Shown here: positions 25,090 to 34,808 of the stretch, in pieces
How positions within the stretch are numbered: the stretch's first letter is position 1
Layout of the letters: each line of letters begins with the position of its first letter
Origin: Acidobacteriota bacterium
GTDB taxonomy: Bacteria > Acidobacteriota > Blastocatellia > RBC074
Direction: 5' to 3'
Assembly: GCA_016789605.1 (NCBI GenBank)
Contig: JAEUQO010000053.1
Span: 1-42,645, forward strand
DNA: 42,645 bases
Made by a program: the position numbers and the translations under genes
The notes under the pieces: generated by a model
What the model saw: only the letters and a program-made list of their open reading frames with translations
Database searches by the model: none
What the model was told of the DNA's origin: nothing

Positions 25090-28000
25090 TTATTGTTTGG
25101 TAATTGCTTCATCCAGGTTGAGCAACAAACTCGCGGTCACGGAATAGGCTGCCAATTCTGCCGACGGCAAGCTGGCGTTGCCGCGCTTTTCGCCGAGCGC
25201 CAACAATTTGGCGGCCTCGTCAGGATGACGGCGAAAATGCTCCAGTTGCGTTTGCAGGTGTTCGATCAGCAATTGCTTTTCGCTCACGGTCGGCCAACGC
25301 GACGTCAGCAGGCGAAACGCCCAGGCGAGGCGTTCGTCGGCGTTGGTGCCGCATTCGGTCAGCATGCGTTCAGCCAGCAGCCGCGCCGCTTCGACATAGG
25401 TCACGTCGTTCATCAGGTTCAACGCTTGCAGCGGCGTGTTGGTGCGCGTTTCGCGCACGGTGCAGGCTTCGCGCGCCGACGCGTCAAAGACGTGCATCGC
25501 GGGCGGCATCACCGTGCGTTTCCAGAATGTGTACAGGCTGCGTCGCCACAACCCTTCGCCTTTGGCCTGGTCATAGTTAGTCATGTTTGAAAAGACCATG
25601 TCTTTTAACAAGCCCGCCGGTTGATACGGTTTGACCGAAGGCCCGCCGAGCTTTTCGACCAGCAAGCCCGAAACAAACAGCGCCTGATCGCGAATGGTTT
25701 CTGCCGGCAAGCGCAACCGTGGGCCGCGCGCCAGCAAACGGTTGTCAGGATCGCGCTGCAAAAGCTGCGGCGTGATTTTGGACGATTGCCGATACGTGGC
25801 GCTGGTCACGATCAGTTTGAGCAAGGCTTTGACGTCCCACGGCTGTTTGGCTGAGCCTTTCATAAACTCTACCGCCAGGTAATCCAGCAATTCGGGGTGT
25901 GACGGCAATTCGCCTTGAGCGCCGAAATCTTCGACGGTTTTGACCAGACCCGTGCCAAAGAACATTTGCCAGAACCGGTTGACGGTCACGCGCGCGGTCA
26001 ACGGATGTTCACGACTGACCAGCCAGCGCGCCAATCCCAGACGATTGTTCGGCGCCTCTTTGGGCAAGGGGGGAAAGACGGCGGGCACGTTGCGCGCGAC
26101 TTGTTCGCCGGGCAAATCATACGCGCCGCGCCGCAACACAAACGCCGGGCGGGGTTGCGGCATTTCCTGCATCACCATCAGCGTCGGCAATTCGGCTTCC
26201 AGCCGAACCTTTTGTTGGCGCAATTCGATCAGCTTGCGTTGTTGTTGGCGCAAGGGAGCAGGCGCGGCCTGTGCCAACCAGGCGTGCAGCATTTTCAAAC
26301 GTTGTCCGTTGCTGCGTTTGATGGGCGGAATGGCGGCAACCTGGGGCAGGGAATCAGCGCAGGCGAGAATCGCGCGTTCGTCTTCGGTGGGCAACGTTTT
26401 ATAGACGCGTACTTCGTCGAGCATGCCTTTGAAACGAAACTCGGGCCCCGCACCGCCGCCGATGCGCAGATTGGCATTGGCGTCGCCAAAGGTGCGAAAC
26501 AGGCGCGGATTGTTCAGCTTCAGTTTGGCTTTTTGGCCGTTTACAAACAGTTGCACTTTTTCAAACGGCTCTGTCGCGTCAAACGTGGCCAACACGTGTT
26601 GCCATTGTTTCAGCGGAATCGGTTCTGCCGTTTCGACGCGGAACGAATCGTCGGCCCAAACGCTGACCAGATTGAAATGCAATTTGCCGTTGGCGACAAA
26701 CAACCCGTAGCCGCGATTTTTGGGCAGGTTGTTGTCTTTCTCGCCGACGGAATCTTGCATGTGCGTGACGATTGCGCCGCTTTGTTCCGACTCGGCATAA
26801 AACCAGGCCGAGATGGCAAATTGATCTTTGTAATCTTTCAACCGGTCGCGGAAGTTGAAGTCCGCCGTTTTGCCCGCATCGAAAAGCAGCTTGCCGTCAA
26901 AGGCGACGCCTTGTCCGGTGGGGCCAGAAACAAAACGCGGCGTGCCATTCTTGAACCCGATGTCGTCGGGCTTGAGCTCTGCTTTGACATCGGTTGTGGG
27001 CGAAGCCGCTTTCGCTTCAATTTTTTGCTCTGGTTTTGACGGATCAATGCGCTCGACTTTGTTGATGGTGGGCTTGGCGTTGTCGTCCAGCGAGTGGTGC
27101 ATGATCAATTGATCTTCCGGAAACCATTGCGTGGTTGCGTCCGGTTTTAAGCTGCGTTCCCAGCGACGTTGTAACAACGTGTTGCGTTTGGCCAGCGCCA
27201 GCAATTGTGTTTGCGCCTGGGAAATTTCCCGGTCGAATTTTTGCAATGCGCGTTGTTGTTCCAGCGTCGGCGCGGAAATCCACGGCGCAGAATTGCCGTA
27301 ATTGTTGGCGCGTCCGTCTTCGGGAATGCTGTTGAAGTAGGCGTAAAGCTGGTAGTACTCCTTTTGCGAAAGCGGATCGTATTTGTGATTGTGACAACGC
27401 GCGCAGCCCATCGTCAGGCCCAGAAAGACGGTGGCGGTGGTGTCTACGCGATCCACGACATATTCGACCGCGTATTCTGCCGGCACGATGCCGTCTTCAG
27501 AGTTGGTGCGGTGATTACGGTTGAACGCGGTCGCGATGCGCTGATCAAGCGTCGGGTTGGGCAGTAAATCTCCGGCGAGCTGTTCGGTCACAAATTCATC
27601 GAAAGGCTTGTTGGCGTTGAAGGCGTTGATCACCCAATCGCGCCAGCGCCAGGCGCTGCGGTCGCCATCAATTTGGTAGCCATTGGTGTCGGCATAGCGC
27701 GCGGCATCCAGCCAGCGAAAGGCCATCCGTTCGCCAAACCGGGGCGACGCCAACAGCCGATCCACGGCTTTTTCATACGCGGTCGGCGTTTTGTCATTCA
27801 GAAATGCGTCCAGTTCTTGCGGCGTGGGCGGCAAGCCGGTCAAATCCAGCGCCACGCGCCGCAACAACGTCGCCCGGTCAGCTTCGGCAGCGGGAGCCAA
27901 GCCTTCCTGCTCCAAACGCGCCAGCACAAAATGATCGAGCGCATTGCGCGGCCAGGCGGTGTTTTTCACCGCAGGCAGCGGTGCTGCTTGCGGCGGAACA

Positions 28001-28437
28001 AACGACCAATGTTGTTGCCACTGCGCGCCTTGTTTGATCCATTCCGTCAGCAATTCGATTTCCGAGGGCGACAGTGTGCGGCCAGAGTCGGCGGGTGGCA
28101 TACGCAGCGCGTCGTCTTTGGCGGTGATGCGGCGCACCAGTTTGCTTTGTTCGGGATGACCGGGCACGAGCGCTTGCAATGCGGCAGTTTCAGAATCCAG
28201 CCGCAGTTTGATTTTCTTGGCGGTCGCGTCAGGACCGTGGCAAGCCCAGCATTTGTCAGCCAGGATGGGGCGAATGTCGCGATTGAAATCAATCTTGCGT
28301 TGCGCCCCAGTGGCGGACGTCACAAGCTTGGCTGCCGCGCCAGTGGTGTGCTGCGTCAGCGTTTGCGCGGCAAACAACGCTGCTGCGAACAATGCCAACG
28401 CCTTCAATATACGAACGTCGCCGAACCGGATGTGCAT
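25090..28437 (-). CDS. PSCyt1-DUF1549-LamG-DUF1553 exported protein
   Basis: A 1115-residue protein. A signal peptide (KALALFAAALFAAQTLTQ) is followed by a cytochrome-type heme motif, CWACHG, with Cys63, Cys66 and His67, in the PSCyt1 region. Next come DUF1549 (about 130-340, with FGERMAFRWLDAARYADTNG and NRNHRTNSEDGIVPAEYAVE, ending in GCARCHNHKYDPLSQKEYY, a second CxxCH). Then comes a LamG-like concanavalin domain (about 480-700), and DUF1553 at the C-terminus (LARWLVSREHPLTARVTVNR and MHVFDASARE). The family is thought to bind or oxidise carbohydrate-related substrates outside the cytoplasm, but the reaction is unknown. ATG 28437 follows GAGG by 11 bases; the frame stays open further upstream into the divergent gene and is ignored there. 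Confidence 0.92.
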   Translation of the reverse strand: MHIRFGDVRILKALALFAAALFAAQTLTQHTTGAAAKLVTSATGAQRKIDFNRDIRPILADKCWACHGPDATAKKIKLRLDSETAALQALVPGHPEQSKLVRRITAKDDALRMPPADSGRTLSPSEIELLTEWIKQGAQWQQHWSFVPPQAAPLPAVKNTAWPRNALDHFVLARLEQEGLAPAAEADRATLLRRVALDLTGLPPTPQELDAFLNDKTPTAYEKAVDRLLASPRFGERMAFRWLDAARYADTNGYQIDGDRSAWRWRDWVINAFNANKPFDEFVTEQLAGDLLPNPTLDQRIATAFNRNHRTNSEDGIVPAEYAVEYVVDRVDTTATVFLGLTMGCARCHNHKYDPLSQKEYYQLYAYFNSIPEDGRANNYGNSAPWISAPTLEQQRALQKFDREISQAQTQLLALAKRNTLLQRRWERSLKPDATTQWFPEDQLIMHHSLDDNAKPTINKVERIDPSKPEQKIEAKAASPTTDVKAELKPDDIGFKNGTPRFVSGPTGQGVAFDGKLLFDAGKTADFNFRDRLKDYKDQFAISAWFYAESEQSGAIVTHMQDSVGEKDNNLPKNRGYGLFVANGKLHFNLVSVWADDSFRVETAEPIPLKQWQHVLATFDATEPFEKVQLFVNGQKAKLKLNNPRLFRTFGDANANLRIGGGAGPEFRFKGMLDEVRVYKTLPTEDERAILACADSLPQVAAIPPIKRSNGQRLKMLHAWLAQAAPAPLRQQQRKLIELRQQKVRLEAELPTLMVMQEMPQPRPAFVLRRGAYDLPGEQVARNVPAVFPPLPKEAPNNRLGLARWLVSREHPLTARVTVNRFWQMFFGTGLVKTVEDFGAQGELPSHPELLDYLAVEFMKGSAKQPWDVKALLKLIVTSATYRQSSKITPQLLQRDPDNRLLARGPRLRLPAETIRDQALFVSGLLVEKLGGPSVKPYQPAGLLKDMVFSNMTNYDQAKGEGLWRRSLYTFWKRTVMPPAMHVFDASAREACTVRETRTNTPLQALNLMNDVTYVEAARLLAERMLTECGTNADERLAWAFRLLTSRWPTVSEKQLLIEHLQTQLEHFRRHPDEAAKLLALGEKRGNASLPSAELAAYSVTASLLLNLDEAITKQ

Positions 28438-28623
28438 AAACTCGATTTCCTCGGATGAAGAGTCTGGAATGTGAAGCGCGGCTATTTTCCCACTCGTCGC
28501 GCGTGGCGTAAATCGCTTTGCGACATTGCTGATTCGCGCTACTCTCTCGGCCACATTGGGGTGGCGAAGTCCGTGTGCTTCGTCAAAACGCATTCCCATC
28601 TTTATTCGCAGAGAGATCAATCT

Positions 28624-30288
28624 ATGAGCTTGAAACGACGTGACTTTTTGAACGCCGCGTTGACCGGCGGTGTGGCTTTGCTGGCAAGCGGGCGCTCTGT
28701 CGCACGCCAAAGCCGGTTGGCTGATGTGCGCATTGACGTTTTGGTGGCGGAACCCATCGGCAAAATTGCGCCGGAACTCTATGGGCATTTCGTCGAACAC
28801 CTGGGCGGAGTGGTGTATGACGGCATTTGGGTCGGCGAAAATTCCAAGATTCCCAACATCAACGGCATTCGCAAAGCGCTGGTAGACGCCTTGCAACGCG
28901 TCAAGCCGGGCGTGATTCGCTGGCCGGGCGGTTGTTTCGCCGACAGTTACAACTGGCGCGACGGCATCGGCGCAAAAAAAGACCGCCCGCGGCGCACCAA
29001 TTTCTGGGTGGATTCTTGGGAATGGCCGAAAGATGCGCCCGACGGCCCGTGGAAATACGATACCAATCAATTCGGCACGGATGATTTTTTGCGCTTCTGT
29101 CAGTTGACGGGCGGGCAACCGTATCTGGCCGCCAATTTGCGCAGCCTGACGGCGCGCGATTTTTATGAATGGGTGGAGTATTGCAATTCGCCTGCGGGTT
29201 CGACGACGTTGGCCGAAATGCGCGCCGCCGCCGGGCAACGCGAACCATACAAAGTTCGCTATTGGGGCGTTGGCAATGAATCCTGGGGCTGTGGCGGCAA
29301 CTTCACGCCAGAAGAATATGCGCAGGAATACCGTCGTTTTTCGGAATGGGTGCCGCGTTATGGTATGGAACTGGCGTTTATCGGTTCAGGGCCGAACGGC
29401 GGCGATCTGAGCTGGTCGCGCCGCTTTTTTGGCCGCTTGGCCGAACGCGGTGGCTTTGGTCGTATGTGGGGCTGGGCGTTGCATCATTATTCGTGGAACG
29501 TCAGTTCGGGCCGCACCAATGATTGGCGGCAAGGCAAAGGCGATGCGGTGAATTACCCCGTGGAAGAGTGGTACGAGCTGCTCAACGAATCTGACAAGAT
29601 GGAATCGTTGATCAATGATCACTGGGCGATTATGGGCGAATTTGACCGGCAACATCGGGTCAAGCTGGTGGTGGATGAATGGGGCGCGTGGTTCAAACCG
29701 GGCAGCGAATTGCATCCGTCGCATTTGTTGGGCCAACAATCCACGATTCGCGACGCTGTCTTGGCAGGCATGACGCTCGACACCTTTCACCGTCACGCCG
29801 ACAAAGTCGCGATGGCCAACATCGCGCAATTGGTCAATTGTTTGCAGGCGCTGTTTTTTGCGCACGAAGACAAATTTGCGCTTACGCCGACGTATCACGT
29901 GTTTGATTTGTACACGGCGCATCAGGGCGGAGAATCGTTGCGCACGATGGTCTCAGCGCCGCGTTCGGCTTATACGCGCAACGGCAAACCGGCGACCATG
30001 CGCGGGCTTTCGGCGTCGGCGTCGCGCAAAGAGAAACAGCTTGTCATCACGGTCAGCAATCCTGATCTGACACAAGCGCGCGACACCGAAATTGCCTTGC
30101 ACGGCGCGACGGTAAAAGAGGTCAGCGTAATGTCGCTCGCGGCCAGCGACATGCGCGCGCATAACAGTTTTGAGAATCCGCGCGCCGTCGAACCCAAAGC
30201 CGGACGCGCCACCGTCAGGCCGGACGGCGTGCTGACATTCACCGTGCCACCGGCGTCGGTGAATCGTTTGCAAATTACCTTGGCGTAA
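28624..30288 (+). CDS. Alpha-L-arabinofuranosidase, GH51, exported
   Basis: A 554-residue enzyme that removes terminal arabinofuranose from arabinan, arabinoxylan or their oligomers. A Tat-like signal (KRRDFLNAALTGGVALLASG) starts the protein, which implies export. The GH51 barrel shows GHFVEHLGGVVYDGIW, IRWPGGCFADSYNWRDGIG, the acid/base Glu219 in WGVGNESWGCGG and the nucleophile Glu352 in LVVDEWGAWFKPG. A beta-sandwich typical of the family forms the C-terminal 150 residues. Length is close to the family norm of about 500 plus the leader. GAGAG lies upstream of the ATG. It is transcribed divergently from the DUF1553 gene and followed by a strong terminator. Confidence 0.93.
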   Translation: MSLKRRDFLNAALTGGVALLASGRSVARQSRLADVRIDVLVAEPIGKIAPELYGHFVEHLGGVVYDGIWVGENSKIPNINGIRKALVDALQRVKPGVIRWPGGCFADSYNWRDGIGAKKDRPRRTNFWVDSWEWPKDAPDGPWKYDTNQFGTDDFLRFCQLTGGQPYLAANLRSLTARDFYEWVEYCNSPAGSTTLAEMRAAAGQREPYKVRYWGVGNESWGCGGNFTPEEYAQEYRRFSEWVPRYGMELAFIGSGPNGGDLSWSRRFFGRLAERGGFGRMWGWALHHYSWNVSSGRTNDWRQGKGDAVNYPVEEWYELLNESDKMESLINDHWAIMGEFDRQHRVKLVVDEWGAWFKPGSELHPSHLLGQQSTIRDAVLAGMTLDTFHRHADKVAMANIAQLVNCLQALFFAHEDKFALTPTYHVFDLYTAHQGGESLRTMVSAPRSAYTRNGKPATMRGLSASASRKEKQLVITVSNPDLTQARDTEIALHGATVKEVSVMSLAASDMRAHNSFENPRAVEPKAGRATVRPDGVLTFTVPPASVNRLQITLA

Positions 30289-30298
30289 TGGCAAAGAG

Positions 30299-30331
30299 CG
30301 CGCGCGTCGGTCATCGGCGCGCGCGTTTTTT
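30299..30331 (+). terminator. Intrinsic terminator after the GH51 gene
   Basis: CGCGCGCG at 30299-30306 pairs with the identical self-complementary arm at 30318-30325, followed by six T residues at 30326-30331. The structure lies 10 bases after the GH51 stop codon and separates it from the PL10 fusion gene. Confidence 0.85.
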
Positions 30332-30401
30332 AGCAACACAAACGCCTTTCACGCGAACCGCACCTTTGCTCGATTCAACAACCAGCAAACAGGATCACGT
30401 C

Positions 30402-32336
30402 ATGAACCGTCGCCTTCTCAAGCTACTCTGTGCGGCAGCGCTGACCGTTTTGTCAGTCAGCCGTGGCTTTGCACAACAATCCAACTATCTGTTCGCGTAT
30501 TTCAAAAACAACGGCGAAGACGGATTGCATCTGGCCTGGAGCCGCGACGGATTGAAATGGCAGCCGCTCAACGATGACAAATCGTATCTGACGCCGCTCG
30601 TCGGCAGTCAGAAGCTGATGCGCGATCCGTGCATCATTCAGGGGCCGGATGGCATGTTTCATCTGGTTTGGACTACCGGTTGGGAAGGCCGCGACATCGG
30701 CATCGCGCATTCCAAAGACCTGATTCACTGGTCAGAGCAAAAGGCGATCCCCGTGATGGCGGATGAACCGACAGCGATGAATTGCTGGGCGCCAGAGATT
30801 TTCTATGACGCGGCCAACAAACAATATTTGATTTTCTGGTCAACGACGATTCCCGGCAAGTTTCCTGAAACGGCAGGTTCTGCGGGCAAGGGACGCAATC
30901 ATCGCATCTATTACACCGCGACCAGGGATTTTGTCAGTTACAGCCAGACCCGGCTGTTTTACGACGGCGGATTCAATGTGATTGACGCCACGATTGTGCC
31001 AGACGGCAAACGCTTCGTGATGATCTTGAAAGACGAAACGGAATTGCCTATCGCCAAAAAGCATTTGCGGTTGGCAACCAGTGACCGCGCCGCCGGACCT
31101 TACAGCGCCGCGTCAGACAAATTCACAATGGATTGGGTGGAAGGGCCGACCGCGCTCAACGTCAATGGCGACTGGCTGGTGTATTACGACATGTACCGCG
31201 ATCACCGATATGGCGCGGTCAAAACGCGCGATTGGAAAACCTGGGAAAACATCAGTGACAAAATCAGCTTTCCCAAAGGTGTGCGGCACGGTACAGCCTT
31301 TGCCGTTTCTGGTGATGTGCTCGCAAGATTACAGTTGAAATGGAATGACGCGTTGCGGCAAAAGGCGGAATGGTATGGCAGCGCCGAGGCCGTGCGCGTC
31401 GCCGACAATCTGTTGCTGTGGCAACGTGAGACGGGCGGCTGGCCCAAAAACACAGACATGGCCATCGTGCTCAGCCAGCAGGAAGCCGCCGCGCTCAGCA
31501 AACAAAAACGCGAGACCGATTCCACGATAGATAACGGCGCGACTTATACCCAGATGGCGTATCTGGCGCGCGTGTTCAACGCGACAAAACAAGCGCGGTG
31601 CAAAGACGGATTTCTGCGCGGCCTGGATTATCTGTTCAAGGCGCAATACGACAACGGCGGCTGGCCGCAGTTTTATCCAGACTTGCACGGCTATTACAAA
31701 CACATCACGTTCAATGACGATGCCATGGTCGGTGTGCTCGAACTGTTGCGCGCCATTGCGCAAAAACGGCCCGAGTACGTTTTTGTGGACGAGGCCCGCC
31801 GCGCACAGGCTGAGCGTGCCGTACAAAAAGGCATTGATTGCATTCTGAAAACACAAGTCACGGTCAACGGCGTGTTGACCGTGTGGTGCGCGCAACACGA
31901 TGAAGTGACGTTGCAACCGGCGCCCGCCCGCGCCTATGAAAAGATTTCGCTCAGCGGCAGCGAAAGCGTTGGTTTGGTGCGGTTTCTGATGAGCGTGGAA
32001 AACCCCAGCCCGCAAATCCGCGCGGCGATACAAGCGGCGGTGGCCTGGTTTGAGCAAACGAAATTGACCGGGCTGAAAGTGATCGAGAAACCGGATGCGG
32101 CGTCGCCCAAAGGTTACGATAAGGTGGTGGTAAAAGACGCGAGCGCGGGGCCGCTATGGGCGCGCTTTTATGAAATCGGCACGAATCGTCCGATCTTTTG
32201 CGGGCGTGACGGCGTGATCAAATACAGTTTGGCTGAAATCGAATACGAACGCCGCACAGGCTATCGTTGGTACGTGAACGCGCCCACAACCTTGCTTGCC
32301 AAAGATTTTCCCGCCTGGAAAAAGAAATGGTTGTAG
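30402..32336 (+). CDS. Exported fusion: GH43-like five-bladed propeller plus PL10-type pectate lyase
   Basis: A 644-residue protein. A signal peptide (RLLKLLCAAALTVLSVSRGFA) leads into a GH43-like beta-propeller, about residues 25-300: HLAWSRDGLKW, MRDPCIIQGPDGMFHLVWTT, IGIAHSKDLIHWSEQ, WAPEIFYD and MDWVEGPTAL. These supply the Asp and Glu positions expected for a glycosidase. From about 310 a PL10-type pectate lyase follows: WQRETGGWPKNTDM, TIDNGATYTQMAYLARVF, YDNGGWPQFYPDLHGYYKHI, ITFNDDAMVGVLELL, VWCAQHDEVTLQPAPARAYE and LSGSESVGLVRFLM. Such lyases cleave polygalacturonate by beta-elimination. The fusion suggests attack on pectin with arabinose- or galactose-bearing side chains. AGGA precedes the ATG. 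Confidence 0.88.
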   Translation: MNRRLLKLLCAAALTVLSVSRGFAQQSNYLFAYFKNNGEDGLHLAWSRDGLKWQPLNDDKSYLTPLVGSQKLMRDPCIIQGPDGMFHLVWTTGWEGRDIGIAHSKDLIHWSEQKAIPVMADEPTAMNCWAPEIFYDAANKQYLIFWSTTIPGKFPETAGSAGKGRNHRIYYTATRDFVSYSQTRLFYDGGFNVIDATIVPDGKRFVMILKDETELPIAKKHLRLATSDRAAGPYSAASDKFTMDWVEGPTALNVNGDWLVYYDMYRDHRYGAVKTRDWKTWENISDKISFPKGVRHGTAFAVSGDVLARLQLKWNDALRQKAEWYGSAEAVRVADNLLLWQRETGGWPKNTDMAIVLSQQEAAALSKQKRETDSTIDNGATYTQMAYLARVFNATKQARCKDGFLRGLDYLFKAQYDNGGWPQFYPDLHGYYKHITFNDDAMVGVLELLRAIAQKRPEYVFVDEARRAQAERAVQKGIDCILKTQVTVNGVLTVWCAQHDEVTLQPAPARAYEKISLSGSESVGLVRFLMSVENPSPQIRAAIQAAVAWFEQTKLTGLKVIEKPDAASPKGYDKVVVKDASAGPLWARFYEIGTNRPIFCGRDGVIKYSLAEIEYERRTGYRWYVNAPTTLLAKDFPAWKKKWL

Positions 32337-32380
32337 GCGCGTTTCACGCGTTTGCCGCAACTTGTCGCAGCTTGTCTCAG

Positions 32381-33964
32381 CTAGGGTTTTTTCCATTCCA
32401 TCACTGCGCCCAGCGAAAGCAATTTGGCTTTCAGGGCGGCAGTGTCTATGTCTTGCACTGCCAGTTTTTTCTCCAGCGCCATCTTGGCCGCGATGCCCGC
32501 AGCCTGGCCGATCATCATGTATTGCGGTTCCATGCGCAGCGTTGAATACGTGACGTGGCTGGCCGAAAAGCAAACGGGAACGAACAGATTTGTCGCTTGC
32601 GTCTTTCTCGGCAGCAATACGCGATAGGGAATGTGATACGGCGTGACGGAAACTTCCATGTTGCCTTCGTTTTGGGCGTTGCCTTCGGGCGTGACATAAC
32701 GTTGCACGTTGTGCGAATCGCTGTTGTAACTGCCCATTGCGATGACATCCGGTTTGGTCAATTCGGTCTGAATGTCTTTTTGCGCAACGACGTAATCACC
32801 GACCATTCGCCGGGCTTCGCGAACGTAAAGTTGATATGGCCAATGGTCGTTGTCGGTGAATTCGTCTTTGGCCAGACCGAACGCGGCGACTTCGGCTTGT
32901 GTCTCTTTGGGCACGCGCGGATCGTTTTGCAGGAAGTAAAACAGTTCCTGGGTGTAACGTTTGTGATCCGCCCAAATCTCTGCGCGGCGTTTGTAACTGG
33001 CGTTCGGATAGTCCCAGCTCTTGCCGATGTAATCAGTTGAAAACGCGCCACGGTTGTTGAAATCCCATTTCTGCTTTCCGGCGATTTGCGCGGGCAGCAG
33101 AATTTCATTCATGCGCGGTGCCCGGCCTTTTTCCTTTGCCAAACCTTGTAACCAGCGCGCAGCCAATTCGAACCGTTTCGGGTCGTAGGTGGATGGTTTG
33201 GTGAACGGAAGCCGGTTCGCCGGATCGTTCGTCAGGATCATACGGTAATTGTAGGCCTGTACTTTGCGGTCGCCCGTGCCGATCTCGCCGCGCGGTTCGG
33301 TCTGTATTTCCGGCAACAATTTTTTATTTTCGTCATAGGCCGACACCGGAAAATCAAACTGATGGTTGCGATCTTTGGGACGAACGCCCGCCAGCGATTC
33401 GCCATATTGCGCGGATGATTCGCGGCCCCAGGTGAAATCCACTTTGGCTTGTGCCAGCAAATCGCCTTCGTAACTGGCATCGGCAAAGATTGCTCCGGCA
33501 AACCGCGCACCGTTTTCCAGCGTGATTTCGCTGATGCGCGTACCTTGTTTTTTCACCCCGCCTTTTTCTTTCAGCCGATGATGCAAGAAGACGGTGACGG
33601 TTTTCGCCTCGGCGATCATTTCGTTAAGAATGGCTTCGGCAATGCGCGGTTCGGGCATCCATTCGATGTCGCGGCCATACTTTTTGCCGGCGCGTTGGTA
33701 AAACTCCAGCGCGATGCCGCCAATGACTTCTTTTTTGCCAAAGTCTGTGCGGCTCAATCCGCCGGTGACCATGCCGCCCAGATGTTTGCCGGGTTCGAGC
33801 AAGGCGACGGACAAACCTTCGCGCGCAGCCGCAACGGCGGTCATAACTCCGCCCGCCGTACCGCCATACACGACGACGTCAAATTTGCGGGAATTTTGTG
33901 CGTAAACAGTGGGAAGTAAAATCAGGCAGGTGACAACAGACAGAAGCAAGCGAGAGATTTTCAT
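32381..33964 (-). CDS. Exported FAD-dependent oxidoreductase (FAD_oxidored, PF12831-type), copy 1
   Basis: A 527-residue flavoprotein with a Sec-type signal peptide (ISRLLLSVVTCLILLPTVYA). The FAD-binding Rossmann loop is DVVVYGGTAGGVMTAVAAAR, followed by the family phrase GKHLGGMVTGGLSRTDFG. Other marks are IFADASYEGDLLAQAKVDFTWGRES and the C-terminal FVPVCFSASHVTYSTLRMEP plus MMIGQAAGIAAKMAL. Proteins of this group are common in polysaccharide-degrading bacteria; the substrate, probably a sugar or sugar acid, is unknown. The start overlaps the stop of the Uma2-family gene (ATGA). A paralogue lies at 36915-38588. Confidence 0.88.
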   Translation of the reverse strand: MKISRLLLSVVTCLILLPTVYAQNSRKFDVVVYGGTAGGVMTAVAAAREGLSVALLEPGKHLGGMVTGGLSRTDFGKKEVIGGIALEFYQRAGKKYGRDIEWMPEPRIAEAILNEMIAEAKTVTVFLHHRLKEKGGVKKQGTRISEITLENGARFAGAIFADASYEGDLLAQAKVDFTWGRESSAQYGESLAGVRPKDRNHQFDFPVSAYDENKKLLPEIQTEPRGEIGTGDRKVQAYNYRMILTNDPANRLPFTKPSTYDPKRFELAARWLQGLAKEKGRAPRMNEILLPAQIAGKQKWDFNNRGAFSTDYIGKSWDYPNASYKRRAEIWADHKRYTQELFYFLQNDPRVPKETQAEVAAFGLAKDEFTDNDHWPYQLYVREARRMVGDYVVAQKDIQTELTKPDVIAMGSYNSDSHNVQRYVTPEGNAQNEGNMEVSVTPYHIPYRVLLPRKTQATNLFVPVCFSASHVTYSTLRMEPQYMMIGQAAGIAAKMALEKKLAVQDIDTAALKAKLLSLGAVMEWKKP

Positions 33965-34605
33965 TCGATTTTGACCTCTTCTTCAGGTTCGATTTCTTCA
34001 ACAGGTTCCGGAAAGGTAATGCGGTCGTAAATTTCACGCAGCGGCAAACGGCAATCAAGCGAAGTCAGATGGATCGTCTGGTCCAGCTCTCTGAATTCCG
34101 ACAATAACCAACCGTTTGTTTGCCGCGTGTACAACTCGACAAAGGGAAAGCTTTGCCAAATGAGCAGGTATTGTTGCAGCGATTGCAGGTGCGTGCGGTA
34201 GCGCAGAAATTTTTCGCCTCGGTCAAACGCCAACGTGGATTCCGACAGGACTTCGATCAACAACGTCGGGTTGAGCAACACATCCTGGTGCGTGTCGTGA
34301 AATTCCGGCGCACCGCAAACAACCGTCAAATCCGCATAAGAAAACAAACCTTTGGCGGTTCGTTGCCCCTGATTGTAGGGACCGCTACGCACCTTCATAT
34401 TGGGTGAAAGCGCCTGACAGGTTTTTCCCCTGAGGGCGTTGCGAATTTCACCCGCAACGTTAATGCAAATCTGACTATGGGCCAGACTCCCGCCCGCCAT
34501 TTGATAGATGTGCCCATCAACGAATTCGTGCCGCTCTTCGGTCGCACGTTCCATCTCCAGATACTCTTCGACCGTGTGAATCAGTTTTTCCTTGGGGACT
34601 GCCAT
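33961..34605 (-). CDS. Uma2-family (DUF820) putative endonuclease-fold protein
   Basis: A 214-residue protein of the Uma2/DUF820 family, whose fold is related to PD-(D/E)XK restriction nucleases. Visible features are TVEEYLEMERATEERHEFVDGHIYQMAGGS (start of domain), the Asp in SYADLTVVCG, and the Glu in LLIEVLSESTLAFDRGEKF, which match the expected catalytic acids. The last 20 residues are very acidic (EPVEEIEPEEEVKIE). The family is strongly expanded in cyanobacteria and some Acidobacteriota, often in many copies, and its true function is unknown. GGAGG lies six bases before the ATG. The gene is coupled by ATGA to the FAD oxidoreductase gene downstream. Confidence 0.88.
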   Translation of the reverse strand: MAVPKEKLIHTVEEYLEMERATEERHEFVDGHIYQMAGGSLAHSQICINVAGEIRNALRGKTCQALSPNMKVRSGPYNQGQRTAKGLFSYADLTVVCGAPEFHDTHQDVLLNPTLLIEVLSESTLAFDRGEKFLRYRTHLQSLQQYLLIWQSFPFVELYTRQTNGWLLSEFRELDQTIHLTSLDCRLPLREIYDRITFPEPVEEIEPEEEVKIE

Positions 34606-34808
34606 ACAATTCCTCCGTTGCCTGGATGCGCCAGATTGTAACTGAAGGCGCGTGCGGATTCGACTGACAAAGAGCGGCATCCGCATTGCTCAAGGCTGCG
34701 CGGGTTTTTATGATGGCAAGCACCAGCACAAATCTGACGGAAACCCGCTGTCGTGTTTTGGTCAGGACTTGTACGCAAGTCAATCTCAACCTGCTGGTAA
34801 GGAACTGA

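Noticed and set aside
25090..29238. A 1382-residue reading of the DUF1553 gene starting at 29238
   Set aside because: The extra N-terminal part lies antisense to the GH51 gene, has no homology, and a signal peptide and ribosome site mark 28437 as the start.
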